From Serratia inhibens (lineage in GTDB: Bacteria; Pseudomonadota; Gammaproteobacteria; Enterobacterales; Enterobacteriaceae): a DNA stretch of 64,000 bases. A model generated the notes under the pieces. The model was not told the DNA's origin. It did no database searches and worked only from the letters and a program-made list of their open reading frames with translations. The first letter of the stretch is position 1, and every line of letters starts with the position of its first letter. Position numbers and translations under genes: made by a program. The DNA lies in assembly GCF_003591175.1 (NCBI RefSeq), contig NZ_QYYG01000012.1, forward strand, positions 1 through 64,000, written 5' to 3'. Positions 24,278 to 34,810 of the stretch are shown piece after piece.

Positions 24278-26209
24278 TTAAACGCGATAACGGCGCGAAT
24301 ATTTTTTACGCCCCACGTCTATCGGCTCCGGCGGCGCAAAAAAGTCACCCTGCCCGCCAAGGATCCCGCGTTCTTTCAGCGTCTGCCATTCGTTGTTCGT
24401 CCGCACGCCGGCGGCAAACACCCTGGCGCTGGTGCCTTCGCAGGCACCGGTCAGGCTCTGTACGAACAGCTGATTTTCATCACGCTTATCAATCCCACGC
24501 ACTAAACCAGGGTGGAGTTTGACGATCTCCACCGGTAAGGACTTGATATAGGAGGCACTGACCACGGTTAATCCCGCCTGAGAAACGGCAAGACGGCAAC
24601 CCAATCCTGAAAGCAATCTCAGCACCGGGCGCAAACGGTCGATATGTTGACACACATCTGCCTCTGCAAGTTCAATCAGAATTCGCCGACGGTGACTTTT
24701 TTCACACTGGAGCAGGGTATCGCGCAACCAGCGCTGGAAACTGCGCTGCAATAATGAATCTACGCACAGCGTAAATGCCAGCGTCTCTTCCGGCCACAGC
24801 GCCAGCAGAGGAAGGATACGGCTGATATGCTGGCGATCGTAACTTTCAGCCAACCCCAACTGCTGCACCAGCGGCATATATTCAGATGGCAACAACTCTT
24901 GGGTTCCATCATAAATCCGGCTCAGGATTTCACGGTGATGAACATCCCCCTCCACCGTTACCGCCGGTTTTTGATACAGGCGCGGACCGCCCCGCACCAG
25001 CACCTGCTCCAGCAGGGTGCGCCATTTGACGCTGCCGCGCCCCTTTTCGGGCACCTGGCTGTCATATACGTACCAGCCATTTCCTCCCTGTAGCGTGGCG
25101 TGTCGCGTTGCCTGCTCCGCGTAATCAATCACCTGTTCCGGGGTCTGTCCGCTGCGATACGCCACGATGCCGATATGCAAGAACGCCTCGCGATCGATTA
25201 GCGCCGTTGAAGGGAGTGAGTCAATGGCATTCACCAGCTGCGCGGCGATGCCGTCCGCCTCTTTCAGCGTACGGTGCGGCAACAATACGGTGAAGTCGCT
25301 GTGGAAATAACGCGCCAGCAGCGCTGCCGGATAGCGCATCACGAAAGTCGACAGCAGATTGACCAGCGAGTACATCAGTTCCTGTACCGCGTTGTTGCCG
25401 TGGGTTTCCCGCAGCGTGTCGAAGTCGGGTAACCGCACCATCATGACAATGCCGTGCGAGCCTTCTTCCTCCAACTGAGTCGCCAGTTGGTTATCAAAAA
25501 ACAGTCGGTTGTTCAGCCCGGTTTTGGCGTCCTGCGCGGCAAAGGCGCGGATCAGCGTATCGACCCGGCTACGCTCTTCGCGCGCTTCCGCCAGATCCGC
25601 CAGCAGGCGATCAAGCGCACCGCTGACGTTCGCCGGCCATTCGCGCACATCGCCCTGCATCACACTCTCTCGTTCGCCGTTAAGAATGCGCCGCGCACGG
25701 CGTTCCAGCCGATCCTCTCCCTCGGCCTGCTCACGCAGCCAGCGCAGGCTGAACAGCAAAATCACCATCATCACGACGATCGACAGCGTGACGACGCCGG
25801 TGGATTGCAGCGAGCGCACATCGCTGGCGAAGGGATCGACATAGGTGATGTTAAGCGAACTGCCCGGGTGCTGCAGCAGAGGTCGGGAGACCTGACGGTA
25901 GCCGTTCAGCGAATCCCAGGGCAGCTTCAAAGTCGGCAGTTTATAGGTGAGGAGATTGGTGCGGCCGCTATCGACGCTGACGGCCACGATACCGAGCGGA
26001 CGCATCACCAGCGGCAACCATTGTTGCTGTTCGTCCGGGGCGCCATGCAGCATTGACTGATCGAGCGACGTCACCAGCGAATCGAAGCGGCGCTCCAGGC
26101 GATCCTGAGTAACGTAGAAAAAACTGTATGAACACCCCATCAGCATCAAAAACATCGCCAGAGCAACCAGCAGGGTGATCAACGTAGACAGCTTCGTGGT
26201 AAATCGCAT
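24278..26209 (-). CDS. csrD: RNase E specificity factor CsrD (643 aa)
   Basis: CsrD (YhdA) directs RNase E to the small RNAs CsrB and CsrC and so releases CsrA. It has two membrane helices (about 10-30 and 135-158), a HAMP-like linker, then degenerate GGDEF and EAL domains; in the GGDEF position the chain reads HSDF, as in the catalytically inactive CsrD proteins, so no cyclic-di-GMP turnover is expected. The length is close to the 646 residues of E. coli CsrD. The ATG at 26207-26209 gives the conserved MR.TTK start; the frame runs 27 codons further upstream without support. It lies upstream of mreB, as in E. coli. Confidence 0.94.
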   Translation of the reverse strand: MRFTTKLSTLITLLVALAMFLMLMGCSYSFFYVTQDRLERRFDSLVTSLDQSMLHGAPDEQQQWLPLVMRPLGIVAVSVDSGRTNLLTYKLPTLKLPWDSLNGYRQVSRPLLQHPGSSLNITYVDPFASDVRSLQSTGVVTLSIVVMMVILLFSLRWLREQAEGEDRLERRARRILNGERESVMQGDVREWPANVSGALDRLLADLAEAREERSRVDTLIRAFAAQDAKTGLNNRLFFDNQLATQLEEEGSHGIVMMVRLPDFDTLRETHGNNAVQELMYSLVNLLSTFVMRYPAALLARYFHSDFTVLLPHRTLKEADGIAAQLVNAIDSLPSTALIDREAFLHIGIVAYRSGQTPEQVIDYAEQATRHATLQGGNGWYVYDSQVPEKGRGSVKWRTLLEQVLVRGGPRLYQKPAVTVEGDVHHREILSRIYDGTQELLPSEYMPLVQQLGLAESYDRQHISRILPLLALWPEETLAFTLCVDSLLQRSFQRWLRDTLLQCEKSHRRRILIELAEADVCQHIDRLRPVLRLLSGLGCRLAVSQAGLTVVSASYIKSLPVEIVKLHPGLVRGIDKRDENQLFVQSLTGACEGTSARVFAAGVRTNNEWQTLKERGILGGQGDFFAPPEPIDVGRKKYSRRYRV

Positions 26210-26515
26210 CCCTGTGCCCTGTCCGTTATGGTTACGAAAATTTTCACCTTTGGAGGTATAAAGGCCCCGAATCCGCTCAAATGAATGCAACTCAATACCT
26301 TGATTTTTAATTAATAACTAACCTTTCGCTTCGCTCATTCCGCCAACATAAGGCAGCAAGTCATGCCGATCAACCTATCAAGCATAGCCAACGAAGAAAA
26401 CCTTAAAACGTCATTATTTGTCCTTTATCAGGACATAAATTTCTTATTATGCATATAGTCAAATAAATCTGATTCAGCCATCTATGGCAAAAATGAAAAA
26501 GCGAGGAAGAGTGAC
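26210..26515. promoter_or_regulatory. Divergent promoter region csrD/acuI
   Basis: This 306-base gap separates the divergent csrD and acuI genes, so both promoters must lie here. It is AT-rich, especially at 26300-26480. An imperfect inverted repeat, TTTGTCC and GGACATAAA around TTTATCA (about 26417-26439), could be an operator. No gene is seen. Confidence 0.45.
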
Positions 26516-27493
26516 ATGCGCGCACTGTTATTGGAACAACAAGACGATCAAACTCTGGCTCACATCAAAGACATCAACAGCGATCAACTGCCCGATGGCG
26601 ATGTGACGATTGACGTCAACTGGTCCAGCCTTAACTATAAAGATGCACTGGCGATCACCGGCAAAGGCAAGATCATCCGCCAATTCCCTATGGTGCCTGG
26701 CATCGATTTCGCCGGTACGGTACGCGACAGCAAAGACCCGCGGTTTAAGGAAGGCCAGAGCGTGGTGCTCACCGGCTGGGGCGTCGGCGAAAATCACTGG
26801 GGCGGCCTGGCAGAGCAGGCACGGGTATCCGGCGAATGGCTGGTGCCGCTGCCGCATGGGTTGGATGAACGCAAAGCGATGATCCTCGGCACTGCGGGGT
26901 TTACCGCCATGTTATGCGTGATGGCGCTGGAGGAAGGCGGCGTACGACCGGATGACGGCGATATTCTGGTGACCGGCGCCAGCGGCGGCGTTGGCAGCGC
27001 GGCGATCGCCATTCTGACGGCGTTGGGCTATCACGTGACCGCGATCAGCGGCCGCGAAAGCAACACCGACTACCTGAAAGCGCTGGGTGCCAAAGAGGTG
27101 CTCTCGCGCAGCGGCTATCTGGAGGCGCCACGTCCGCTGGAGAAACAGCTGTGGGCCGGAGCGGTAGATACCGTTGGCGATACCTTGCTGGCGCGAGTGC
27201 TGGCACAGATGAACTATAACGGCGTCGTCGCCGCCTGCGGGCTGGCCGGCGGTTACCACCTGCCAACCACGGTGATGCCGTTTATTCTGCGCAACGTGCG
27301 CCTGCAGGGGGTAGACTCGGTACATACCCCGCTGCACCGCCGCCAAACCGCCTGGGAACGCCTGGCCGGCATTCTGCCGGACAGCTTCTACCAGCAGGCC
27401 ACGCAGGAAATTACGCTGGAACAGGCACCGGCCACTGCCGCGGCGCTACTGGATAACCAGGTCACCGGCCGCACGCTGGTGAAAATCCGCTAA
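26516..27493 (+). CDS. acuI: Acrylyl-CoA reductase AcuI/YhdH (325 aa)
   Basis: This is a zinc-independent medium-chain dehydrogenase/reductase that reduces acryloyl-CoA to propionyl-CoA with NADPH, thereby removing a toxic electrophile. The glycine-rich cofactor motif GASGGVGS is at about residues 154-161, and the YKDALAITGKG segment near 41-51 is typical of the YhdH branch. The length is one residue more than E. coli YhdH. GAGGAAG precedes the ATG at 26516. It is divergent from csrD, as in E. coli. Confidence 0.95.
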   Translation: MRALLLEQQDDQTLAHIKDINSDQLPDGDVTIDVNWSSLNYKDALAITGKGKIIRQFPMVPGIDFAGTVRDSKDPRFKEGQSVVLTGWGVGENHWGGLAEQARVSGEWLVPLPHGLDERKAMILGTAGFTAMLCVMALEEGGVRPDDGDILVTGASGGVGSAAIAILTALGYHVTAISGRESNTDYLKALGAKEVLSRSGYLEAPRPLEKQLWAGAVDTVGDTLLARVLAQMNYNGVVAACGLAGGYHLPTTVMPFILRNVRLQGVDSVHTPLHRRQTAWERLAGILPDSFYQQATQEITLEQAPATAAALLDNQVTGRTLVKIR

Positions 27494-27502
27494 ATCTGCT
27501 CG

Positions 27503-27520
27503 CCCCCCGGCAACGGGGGG
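27503..27520 (+). terminator. Probable terminator hairpin after acuI
   Basis: CCCCCC and GGGGGG pair around GGCAAC nine bases past the acuI stop. It is very stable but no T run follows, so its efficiency as an intrinsic terminator is uncertain. Confidence 0.45.
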
Positions 27521-27645
27521 AACCCGCTCTACGAAATTTCATATTTTCCTGCCGCCTCTCGCATAAGCCCTGCTTTCACGCCATGCTTACCTCTAATATC
27601 CCGGAGTATTGTAGAGGCACAGCATGCTGCGCCCGCGTTAATCGG

Positions 27646-27687
27646 GGCGAACATATTCGCCTGCCCCGGTAAGTCTGACCGGGGCAG
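27646..27687 (+). other. Two adjoining hairpins upstream of msrP
   Basis: GGCGAA-CATA-TTCGCC (27646-27661) abuts a ten-base-pair stem CTGCCCCGGT/ACCGGGGCAG (27661-27687, seven-base loop). The G-run of the first could also pair with the CCCC of the second, so alternative structures are possible in an msrPQ leader. No T run follows the second hairpin. Confidence 0.4.
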
Positions 27688-27740
27688 GTTTGAATGCCCT
27701 ATTTTGCAAGGCGACGGGTAAAAATGCGGAGAAAAACACC

Positions 27741-28742
27741 ATGAGCAAATTCCCTAAACTGACCGAGGCCGATGTCACGCCCGAGAGCGTATTTCATCAG
27801 CGGCGCAAAGTGTTGCAGGCGTTAGGCATCACCGCCGCATCGCTGGCCCTGCCGCTTAACGCGCAGGCCGATGTGCTGTCATGGTTCAAAGGTAACGACA
27901 GGCCCAAAGCCCCGGCCGGCAAGCCGCTGGAATTCAGCAAACCGGCCGCCTGGCAGGCGCAACTGGCCATGACGCCCGAAGACAAGGTTTCCGGTTACAA
28001 CAATTTTTACGAATTCGGCCTCGATAAGGCCGATCCCGCCGCCAATGCCGGGGGATTGAAAACCGAAGGCTGGAAGGTGCGCATCGACGGTGAAGTCGGT
28101 AAACCGATCACGCTGGATATCGATGATTTGATCAAACGCTTCCCACTGGAACAGCGCATCTACCGCATGCGCTGCGTGGAGGCCTGGTCGATGGTCGTCC
28201 CCTGGATTGGCTTTGAGTTGGGTAAACTCATCAAACTGGCGGAACCGAACAGCAATGCGCGCTACGTTGCCTTCCAGACGCTGTACGATCCGGAACAGAT
28301 GCCGGGCCAGAAGGATCGTTTTATCGGCGGCGGCCTGAAGTATCCGTATGTCGAAGGGCTGCGTCTCGATGAGGCCATGAACCCGCTGGCTCTGCTGACC
28401 GTTGGCGTGTACGGCAAAACGCTGCCGCCGCAAAATGGCGCACCGCTGCGGCTGATCACCCCATGGAAATACGGTTTCAAAGGCATTAAATCGATTGTTC
28501 ATATCCGCCTGGTGCGTGATCAACCGCCGACGACCTGGAATGAGTCTGCGCCAAATGAATACGGTTTCTACGCCAACGTGAACCCGCACGTCGATCATCC
28601 GCGCTGGTCGCAGGCCACCGAACGTTTTATCGGCTCCGGCGGCATTCTGGATGTCAAACGCCAACCGACGCTGCTGTTTAACGGCTATGCCGATCAGGTC
28701 GCGTCGTTGTATCGCGGGATGGACCTGCGGGAGAATTTCTAA
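27741..28742 (+). CDS. msrP: Methionine sulfoxide reductase catalytic subunit MsrP (333 aa)
   Basis: MsrP (YedY) is a periplasmic molybdenum-cofactor enzyme that repairs methionine sulfoxide in envelope proteins after oxidative or chlorine stress, with electrons from MsrQ. A Tat signal carries the twin arginine at 21-22 with a hydrophobic stretch to about residue 44. The molybdenum-ligating Cys is at 145 in the [10 protein letters not shown] segment. The protein is highly similar to E. coli YedY along its length. The ATG at 27741 has GGAG upstream; an ATG 17 codons earlier lacks conservation. The msrQ start codon follows the stop directly. Confidence 0.97.
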   Translation: MSKFPKLTEADVTPESVFHQRRKVLQALGITAASLALPLNAQADVLSWFKGNDRPKAPAGKPLEFSKPAAWQAQLAMTPEDKVSGYNNFYEFGLDKADPAANAGGLKTEGWKVRIDGEVGKPITLDIDDLIKRFPLEQRIYRMRCVEAWSMVVPWIGFELGKLIKLAEPNSNARYVAFQTLYDPEQMPGQKDRFIGGGLKYPYVEGLRLDEAMNPLALLTVGVYGKTLPPQNGAPLRLITPWKYGFKGIKSIVHIRLVRDQPPTTWNESAPNEYGFYANVNPHVDHPRWSQATERFIGSGGILDVKRQPTLLFNGYADQVASLYRGMDLRENF

Positions 28743-29342
28743 GTGCGTTTGACTCCGCTTCACATCAAAGGGATCAAGGTCGCCATTTATCTGGCGGCAT
28801 TCCTGCCGTTTCTCTGGCTGCTGTTGGCAGTGGATCAGGGCTGGTTCAGCGCCGATCCGGCCAAGGATATTCAGCATTTTACCGGCAGAATGACGCTGAA
28901 ACTGCTGCTGGCGACCCTGATGATTGCCCCGCTGGCCCGCTATGCCCGCCAACCGCTGTTGATCCGCTGTCGCCGCCTGGTGGGGTTGTGGTGTTTTGCC
29001 TGGGGCACGCTGCATCTGATAAGCTATTCGACGCTCGAATTGGGGCTGAGCAATATCGGCCTGTTGGGGCGAGAACTGGTGACCCGCCCTTATCTGACGC
29101 TAGGCATTATCAGTTGGCTGATTTTGCTCGCTCTGGCCGCCACCTCTACGCTATGGGCAATGCGCAAACTGGGCGCCAAATGGCAAATGTTGCATAACTT
29201 CGTCTATCTGGCGGCGATATTGGCACCGATTCACTACCTGTGGTCGGTAAAAACCTTTTCGCCGCAGCCTTTCATTTACGCCCTGTTGGCTATACTGCTG
29301 CTGGCGCTGCGATACAAAAAATTCCGCAATTGGTGGCGTTAA
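28743..29342 (+). CDS. msrQ: Haem-binding membrane subunit MsrQ (199 aa)
   Basis: MsrQ (YedZ) is a polytopic haem b protein of the ferric reductase-like family that passes electrons from the quinone pool or flavin reductase to MsrP. It has about six membrane helices and conserved histidines in the [14 protein letters not shown] and HNFVYL segments that would ligate haem. The GTG start at 28743 follows the msrP TAA without a gap, indicating translational coupling. It is about a dozen residues shorter at the C-terminus than the E. coli protein. Confidence 0.95.
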   Translation: MRLTPLHIKGIKVAIYLAAFLPFLWLLLAVDQGWFSADPAKDIQHFTGRMTLKLLLATLMIAPLARYARQPLLIRCRRLVGLWCFAWGTLHLISYSTLELGLSNIGLLGRELVTRPYLTLGIISWLILLALAATSTLWAMRKLGAKWQMLHNFVYLAAILAPIHYLWSVKTFSPQPFIYALLAILLLALRYKKFRNWWR

Positions 29343-29466
29343 AGGGCGGAACTTTTCTGTGTTCTACCCCTCATAATGCGATAACGCCATCGTCAGTTTG
29401 CCGATTTGGGGTTGAATATCTTCGCTGATAAGACCAGTATTTAGCTGCGAATTGCTACGATATCGT

Positions 29467-29472
29467 TATAAT
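29467..29472 (+). promoter_or_regulatory. Candidate -10 box upstream of aroQ
   Basis: A perfect TATAAT lies 112 bases before the aroQ start, within the otherwise empty 241-base gap after msrQ. I do not see a good -35 at standard spacing, so the call is tentative. It would drive aroQ-accB-accC. Confidence 0.35.
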
Positions 29473-29583
29473 GCCCGGCCTTGCTCCTGTTCGCAGGGTG
29501 AATTTCCCCCTTAACAGGTGACAAATCGGTGACATCGGGTTATTTTCTACGATGATGGTTTTATTGCCGGAGATACCAGCACA

Positions 29584-30036
29584 ATGGCAGACAAGTCTCA
29601 CATTTTGCTTCTGAACGGCCCCAATCTGAATCTGCTGGGGACGCGTGAGCCGGAGAAGTACGGCAGCACGACGCTGACAGAGATAGTTAACGGATTGGAA
29701 AACCAGGCATCCGCGCTGGATATCACCCTGAGCCATCTGCAATCCAACGCCGAGTATCAGCTTATCGATCGCATACACCAGGCACGCGGCAACACGGATT
29801 TTATTCTGATCAACCCTGCCGCGTTCACGCATACCAGCGTGGCGCTGCGTGATGCATTGCTGGCGGTGCAGATCCCGTTTATCGAGATCCACCTCTCCAA
29901 TGTGCACGCCCGCGAGCCTTTCCGCCATCATTCCTACCTTTCCGATGTTGCGGTAGGCGTGATTTGCGGCCTCGGCGCGGATGGCTACACATTTGCTTTA
30001 CAGGCAGCGGTTAACCGTCTGTCAAAAACCCACTAA
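29584..30036 (+). CDS. aroQ: Type II 3-dehydroquinate dehydratase (150 aa)
   Basis: This enzyme converts 3-dehydroquinate to 3-dehydroshikimate, the third step of the shikimate pathway, as a soluble dodecamer. The N-terminal [14 protein letters not shown] motif, the catalytic Tyr26 on the mobile loop, and the [14 protein letters not shown] motif bearing the catalytic His near residue 103 are all present. The length is standard for type II enzymes. It lies 32 bases upstream of accB; this aroQ-accBC arrangement is common in gamma-proteobacteria but E. coli, which uses the type I enzyme AroD, has no gene here. Confidence 0.97.
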   Translation: MADKSHILLLNGPNLNLLGTREPEKYGSTTLTEIVNGLENQASALDITLSHLQSNAEYQLIDRIHQARGNTDFILINPAAFTHTSVALRDALLAVQIPFIEIHLSNVHAREPFRHHSYLSDVAVGVICGLGADGYTFALQAAVNRLSKTH

Positions 30037-30068
30037 TTGCTACGCAAAAAGAGTACGGAATCACACTC

Positions 30069-30536
30069 ATGGATATTCGTAAAATCAAGAAACTGATCGA
30101 ACTGGTTGAAGAATCAGGCATTTCTGAACTGGAAATCTCTGAAGGCGAAGAGTCGGTTCGCATCAGCCGTGCCGCTCCGGTGCAGGCTTACCCAATGATG
30201 CCACAGGCCTATGCCATGCCGGCACAGCAGCAGCCGGCTCTGGCTAACGCCGTTGCCAGCGCGCCTGCCGCAGAAGCTCCTGCAGCACCGGCGGCCATGA
30301 GTGGCCACATCGTCCGTTCCCCAATGGTCGGCACTTTCTACCGCACGCCAAGCCCGGATGCGAAAGCCTTCATCGAAGTCGGCCAGAAAGTGAACGCCGG
30401 CGACACTCTGTGCATCGTTGAAGCCATGAAAATGATGAACCAGATCGAAGCGGACAAATCCGGCGTTGTTAAAGCTATTCTGGTAGAAAACGGCCAACCG
30501 GTTGAATTTGACGAGCCACTGGTCGTCATCGAATAA
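30069..30536 (+). CDS. accB: Biotin carboxyl carrier protein AccB (155 aa)
   Basis: AccB carries biotin between the carboxylase and carboxyltransferase parts of acetyl-CoA carboxylase, the committed step of fatty-acid synthesis. An N-terminal dimerisation segment is followed by an Ala/Pro-rich linker (about 40-78) and the biotinyl domain; the biotinylated Lys121 lies in the AMKM motif. It is one residue shorter than E. coli AccB. accC starts 10 bases after the stop. In E. coli AccB represses its own operon, which could hold here. Confidence 0.98.
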   Translation: MDIRKIKKLIELVEESGISELEISEGEESVRISRAAPVQAYPMMPQAYAMPAQQQPALANAVASAPAAEAPAAPAAMSGHIVRSPMVGTFYRTPSPDAKAFIEVGQKVNAGDTLCIVEAMKMMNQIEADKSGVVKAILVENGQPVEFDEPLVVIE

Positions 30537-30546
30537 CGAGGCGAAC

Positions 30547-31896
30547 ATGCTTGATAAAATTGTTATCGCCAACCGCGGCGAGATCGCGCTTCGTATCCTG
30601 CGTGCTTGTAAAGAGCTGGGCATCAAAACCGTTGCCGTGCACTCCACAGCCGATCGCGATCTGAAACACGTACTGCTGGCTGACGAGACCGTCTGTATCG
30701 GTCCTGCGCCTTCGGTAAAAAGCTATTTGAACATCCCGGCAATCATCTCTGCGGCGGAAATTACCGGCGCAGTGGCGATCCACCCGGGTTACGGCTTCCT
30801 GTCCGAAAACGCCGACTTCGCCGAGCAGATCGAACGCTCCGGCTTTATCTTCATCGGCCCGAAAGCCGAAACCATCCGCCTGATGGGCGACAAGGTTTCT
30901 GCGATCAACGCCATGAAGAAAGCCGGCGTGCCTTGCGTCCCTGGCTCCGATGGCCCGCTGACCGACGACATGGATAAAAACCGTGCCTTCGCCAAGCGCA
31001 TCGGCTACCCGGTGATCATCAAGGCGTCCGGCGGCGGCGGCGGCCGTGGTATGCGCGTTGTGCGCAGCGACAAAGATCTCGAACAGTCCATTTCCATGAC
31101 CAAAGCGGAAGCCAAAGCGGCTTTCAACAATGACATGGTTTACATGGAAAAATACCTGGAAAACCCACGCCATATCGAAATTCAGATTTTGGCGGACGGC
31201 CAGGGCAACGCCATCTATCTGGCCGAGCGCGACTGCTCCATGCAGCGCCGCCACCAGAAAGTGGTTGAAGAGGCTCCGGCACCGGGCATCACCAGCGAAA
31301 TGCGCCGTTACATCGGCGAGCGCTGTTCGAAGGCCTGTGTGGAAATCGGTTATCGCGGTGCAGGCACCTTCGAGTTCCTGTATGAAAACGGCGAGTTCTA
31401 TTTCATCGAAATGAACACCCGTATTCAGGTTGAACACCCGGTTACCGAAATGATCACCGGCGTGGATCTGATCAAAGAGCAGCTGCGCATCGCTGCCGGT
31501 CAGCCGCTGTCGATCAAACAAGACGAAGTGAAGGTTCACGGCCACGCGGTGGAATGCCGTATCAACGCCGAAGACCCGAACACCTTCCTGCCGAGCCCGG
31601 GCAAGATCACCCGTTTCCATGCGCCAGGCGGTTTCGGCGTGCGTTGGGAATCTCATATTTACGCCGGTTATACCGTACCGCCGTACTATGATTCCATGAT
31701 CGGCAAACTGATCACTTACGGTGAAAACCGTGACGTGGCCATTGCCCGCATGAAGAACGCCCTGGCTGAGCTGATCATCGATGGCATCAAAACCAACGTT
31801 GAACTGCAGCAAAAGATCATGAGCGACGAAAACTTCCAGCACGGTGGTACCAACATCCACTATCTGGAGAAGAAGCTGGGTATGCAGGAAACCTAA
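30547..31896 (+). CDS. accC: Biotin carboxylase AccC (449 aa)
   Basis: AccC carboxylates the biotin on AccB with ATP and bicarbonate. The ATP-grasp fold is complete: the glycine-rich loop GGGGGRGMR near residues 162-170, the [14 protein letters not shown] active-site segment near 287-300 and the C-terminal biotin carboxylase domain. The length of 449 equals the E. coli protein. The ATG at 30547 gives the conserved [14 protein letters not shown] start and has GAGG upstream; the frame extends 15 codons into accB without a credible site. Confidence 0.98.
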   Translation: MLDKIVIANRGEIALRILRACKELGIKTVAVHSTADRDLKHVLLADETVCIGPAPSVKSYLNIPAIISAAEITGAVAIHPGYGFLSENADFAEQIERSGFIFIGPKAETIRLMGDKVSAINAMKKAGVPCVPGSDGPLTDDMDKNRAFAKRIGYPVIIKASGGGGGRGMRVVRSDKDLEQSISMTKAEAKAAFNNDMVYMEKYLENPRHIEIQILADGQGNAIYLAERDCSMQRRHQKVVEEAPAPGITSEMRRYIGERCSKACVEIGYRGAGTFEFLYENGEFYFIEMNTRIQVEHPVTEMITGVDLIKEQLRIAAGQPLSIKQDEVKVHGHAVECRINAEDPNTFLPSPGKITRFHAPGGFGVRWESHIYAGYTVPPYYDSMIGKLITYGENRDVAIARMKNALAELIIDGIKTNVELQQKIMSDENFQHGGTNIHYLEKKLGMQET

Positions 31897-31922
31897 GGCA
31901 GGCTGCCCGTATTGCCTGACAG

Positions 31923-31955
31923 AAGGCCGGTTAATCACCGGCCTTTTTCTTTTTC
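31923..31955 (+). terminator. Rho-independent terminator after accC
   Basis: AAGGCCGGT and ACCGGCCTT form a perfect nine-base stem with a five-base loop, followed by TTT and a T-rich tail. It ends the aroQ-accB-accC transcript 26 bases past accC. Confidence 0.9.
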
Positions 31956-32049
31956 ATTTCAGGCCAGTAACGGCTTGGCAAAACGATAGCATGCCGTAGA
32001 ATTCCCTACCTTTGATACATCCCTCACCCTAAACCTGTGGGAGACACTG

Positions 32050-32292
32050 ATGGACAAACGCTTTATTCAGGCACACCGCGAAGCGCGCTGGGCGCTGGGG
32101 CTGACGCTGCTCTACCTGCTGGCCTGGTCGCTGGCGGCCTATCTGCCGGACAGCGATGCCGGCATCACCGGCCTGCCGCACTGGTTCGAAATGGCCTGCC
32201 TGCTGGTACCGCTGCTATTTATCGGCCTGTGCTGGCTGATGGTACGCGGCGTGTTCCGCGATATTTCGCTGGAGGATGGCGATGCAAACTGA
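32050..32292 (+). CDS. yhdT: Small membrane protein YhdT (80 aa)
   Basis: YhdT is an uncharacterised inner-membrane protein of the DUF997 family with two membrane helices (about 15-35 and 46-67). It is almost always found just before panF, and here overlaps the panF start by 11 bases, suggesting translational coupling. A role in pantothenate uptake has been suggested by context only. A GGGAG site precedes the ATG. Confidence 0.92.
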   Translation: MDKRFIQAHREARWALGLTLLYLLAWSLAAYLPDSDAGITGLPHWFEMACLLVPLLFIGLCWLMVRGVFRDISLEDGDAN

Positions 32293-33727
32293 AGTGATCC
32301 TGCCGTTGATCGCCTACCTGCTGCTGGTGTTCGGGCTGTCGGTGTACGCATACAGCCGGCGTCAGAGCGGCAACTTCCTCAGCGAATATTTCCTCGGTAA
32401 CCGCTCAATGGGCGGCTTTGTGCTGGCCATGACGCTGACCGCGACCTATATCAGCGCCAGTTCATTCATCGGTGGCCCCGGTGCCGCCTACAAATACGGC
32501 CTTGGCTGGGTGCTGCTGGCCATGATCCAACTGCCTGCGGTGTGGCTGTCGCTCGGGGTGCTGGGTAAAAAGTTCGCCATTCTGGCGCGCCGCTACAACG
32601 CCATCACCCTGAACGACATGCTGTACGGCCGCTATCAAAGCCGCCTGTTGGTATGGCTGGCCAGCCTCAGCCTGCTGGTGGCTTTCCTGGGCGCCATGAC
32701 GGTGCAATTTATCGGTGGCGCGCGCCTGCTGGAAACCGCCGCCGGTATCCCTTACGACACCGGTCTGCTGATTTTCGGCATCAGCATCGCGCTGTATACC
32801 GCCTTTGGCGGCTTCCGCGCCAGCGTGCTGAATGATGCCATGCAAGGGCTGGTGATGCTGATCGGCACCGTGCTGCTGCTGGTTGCGGTGATCCACGCCG
32901 CCGGCGGCCTGCACAGTGCGGTGGACAAGCTGCAACAGATCGACCCGGCGCTGGTCTCGCCTCAGGGCGGCGAACAGATCCTCAGCCTGCCCTTTATGGC
33001 ATCGTTCTGGATCCTGGTGTGCTTTGGCGTGATTGGCCTGCCGCATACCGCGGTGCGCTGCATCTCATACAAAGACAGCAAAGCGGTACATCGCGGCATT
33101 ATCCTCGGTACCATGGTGGTGGCGGTGCTGATGTTCGGCATGCATCTGGCCGGCGCGCTGGGCCGCGCGGTGTTGCCGGACCTGAAGATCCCCGATCAGG
33201 TGATCCCGACGCTGATGATTACCGTGCTGCCGCCGTATGCCGCCGGCATTTTCCTGGCCGCACCGATGGCGGCAATCATGTCGACGATTAACGCCCAACT
33301 GCTGCAATCTTCCGCCACTATCGTCAAAGATCTCTATCTTGGCGTGCGCCCGCAGCAAATGCAGAACGAAAGGTTGATCAAGCGTTTCTCCAGCCTGACC
33401 ACGTTGATCCTCGGCCTGTTGGTGCTGCTGGCGGCCTGGCGACCGCCGGAAATGATCATCTGGCTGAATCTGCTGGCGTTTGGCGGCCTGGAGGCGGTAT
33501 TCCTGTGGCCGCTGGTGCTTGGGCTGTACTGGGAGCGCGCCAACGCGCAGGGAGCGCTTAGCTCAATGGTGACGGGTGCGGTATGCTATACGCTATTGGC
33601 CAGCTTCAAGTTGCAGTTGGCGGGGTTGCACCCTATCGTGCCTTCGTTGTTGCTCAGCCTGCTGGCGTTTTATATCGGTAACGTCGTCGGCGAAAAGCGC
33701 CGGGTGGCGTCATCATTACCCTCTTAA
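32282..33727 (+). CDS. panF: Sodium/pantothenate symporter PanF (481 aa)
   Basis: PanF is a sodium:solute symporter family protein that imports pantothenate for coenzyme A synthesis. About 13 membrane helices are evident, and the family signature around [15 protein letters not shown] near residue 180 is conserved. It closely follows the E. coli sequence. The ATG at 32282 gives MQTEVILPL, the conserved start; the frame opens two codons earlier. prmA follows after 11 bases, the same order as in E. coli. Confidence 0.96.
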   Translation: MQTEVILPLIAYLLLVFGLSVYAYSRRQSGNFLSEYFLGNRSMGGFVLAMTLTATYISASSFIGGPGAAYKYGLGWVLLAMIQLPAVWLSLGVLGKKFAILARRYNAITLNDMLYGRYQSRLLVWLASLSLLVAFLGAMTVQFIGGARLLETAAGIPYDTGLLIFGISIALYTAFGGFRASVLNDAMQGLVMLIGTVLLLVAVIHAAGGLHSAVDKLQQIDPALVSPQGGEQILSLPFMASFWILVCFGVIGLPHTAVRCISYKDSKAVHRGIILGTMVVAVLMFGMHLAGALGRAVLPDLKIPDQVIPTLMITVLPPYAAGIFLAAPMAAIMSTINAQLLQSSATIVKDLYLGVRPQQMQNERLIKRFSSLTTLILGLLVLLAAWRPPEMIIWLNLLAFGGLEAVFLWPLVLGLYWERANAQGALSSMVTGAVCYTLLASFKLQLAGLHPIVPSLLLSLLAFYIGNVVGEKRRVASSLPS

Positions 33728-33738
33728 AGAGAATAGCT

Positions 33739-34620
33739 ATGCCTTGGATCCAACTAAAACTGAACACCACCGGCAGCCAGGCGGAAGACCTGAGCGACGC
33801 GCTGGTTGAAAGCGGCGCGGTATCCGTGACCTTCCAGGATACCCACGACAATCCGGTGTTCGAGCCGCTGCCGGGCGAAACCCTGCTGTGGGGCGATACC
33901 GATGTGATCGGGCTGTACGACGCGGAAACCGATATGGTCGAAGTGGTGGCGATACTGGAACAGCACCCGCTGCTGGGCGCCGGTTTCCGCCACAAGATTG
34001 AACAGCTGGAAGACAAGGACTGGGAACGCGAGTGGATGGACAACTTCCATCCGATGCGCTTTGGCGAGCGTCTGTGGATCTGCCCGAGCTGGCGCGACGT
34101 GCCCGATCCGGATGCGGTCAACGTGATGCTCGACCCGGGTCTGGCGTTTGGTACCGGCACCCACCCGACCACCGCGCTGTGCCTGCAGTGGCTGGATGGC
34201 CTCGATCTGGCCGGTAAGACCATTATCGACTTCGGCTGCGGCTCCGGCATTCTGGCGATTGCCGCACTGAAGCTCGGTGCAGAGCGCGCTATCGGCATCG
34301 ATATCGATCCCCAGGCCATTCAGGCCAGCCGCGACAACGCGCAGCGTAACGGCGTTTCAGAGCGTCTGGAACTGTATCTGCCGAAAGACCAGCCGGCCGA
34401 CCTGCTGGCAGACGTAGTGGTCGCCAACATTCTGGCCGGCCCCTTGCGCGAACTGGCGCCGCTGATCGGCTGCCTGCCGAAGTCCGGCGGCTACCTGGGC
34501 CTGTCCGGCGTGCTGGCCACCCAGGCGGCAAGCGTGGCGGAAGCCTATGAAGATAAATTCACGCTCGATCCGGTCGCAGAGCGCGAAGAATGGTGCCGCA
34601 TTACCGGCCAGCGTAAATAA
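33739..34620 (+). CDS. prmA: Ribosomal protein L11 methyltransferase PrmA (293 aa)
   Basis: PrmA trimethylates ribosomal protein L11 at its N-terminus and two lysines using S-adenosylmethionine. An N-terminal L11-binding domain (about 1-55) is joined to a Rossmann-fold methyltransferase; the SAM loop [11 protein letters not shown] lies at about residues 163-173 and the substrate motif after [10 protein letters not shown] near 230. The length equals the E. coli protein. An AGAGAAT-type ribosome binding site precedes the ATG. Confidence 0.97.
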   Translation: MPWIQLKLNTTGSQAEDLSDALVESGAVSVTFQDTHDNPVFEPLPGETLLWGDTDVIGLYDAETDMVEVVAILEQHPLLGAGFRHKIEQLEDKDWEREWMDNFHPMRFGERLWICPSWRDVPDPDAVNVMLDPGLAFGTGTHPTTALCLQWLDGLDLAGKTIIDFGCGSGILAIAALKLGAERAIGIDIDPQAIQASRDNAQRNGVSERLELYLPKDQPADLLADVVVANILAGPLRELAPLIGCLPKSGGYLGLSGVLATQAASVAEAYEDKFTLDPVAEREEWCRITGQRK

Positions 34621-34640
34621 TCACACCTTCCCTTCATGCA

Positions 34641-34676
34641 AAAATCCATCGGAAGTTACCCCTTTCGGTGGATTTT
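34641..34676 (+). terminator. Rho-independent terminator after prmA
   Basis: AAAATCCA (34641-34648) pairs with TGGATTTT (34669-34676) around a loop that can itself fold, followed by TT and an AT-rich tail. It ends the yhdT-panF-prmA unit. Confidence 0.75.
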
Positions 34677-34810
34677 TTATTTCCTCCGAGCCTGACTGAT
34701 TTATACCTATAGTTAGTAGGTGTATTCTCTTCTCCCTGACGCCAACGCCCACAGAGGCGACGGCGACTCTTCAGACAAACCTCACACCGTCGTTTTTAAA
34801 GGGAGTTAAC

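Noticed and set aside
30526-31938. Minus-strand frame of 470 codons opposite accC
   Set aside because: accC is an unambiguous conserved gene here; the antisense frame has no domain and no ribosome binding site.
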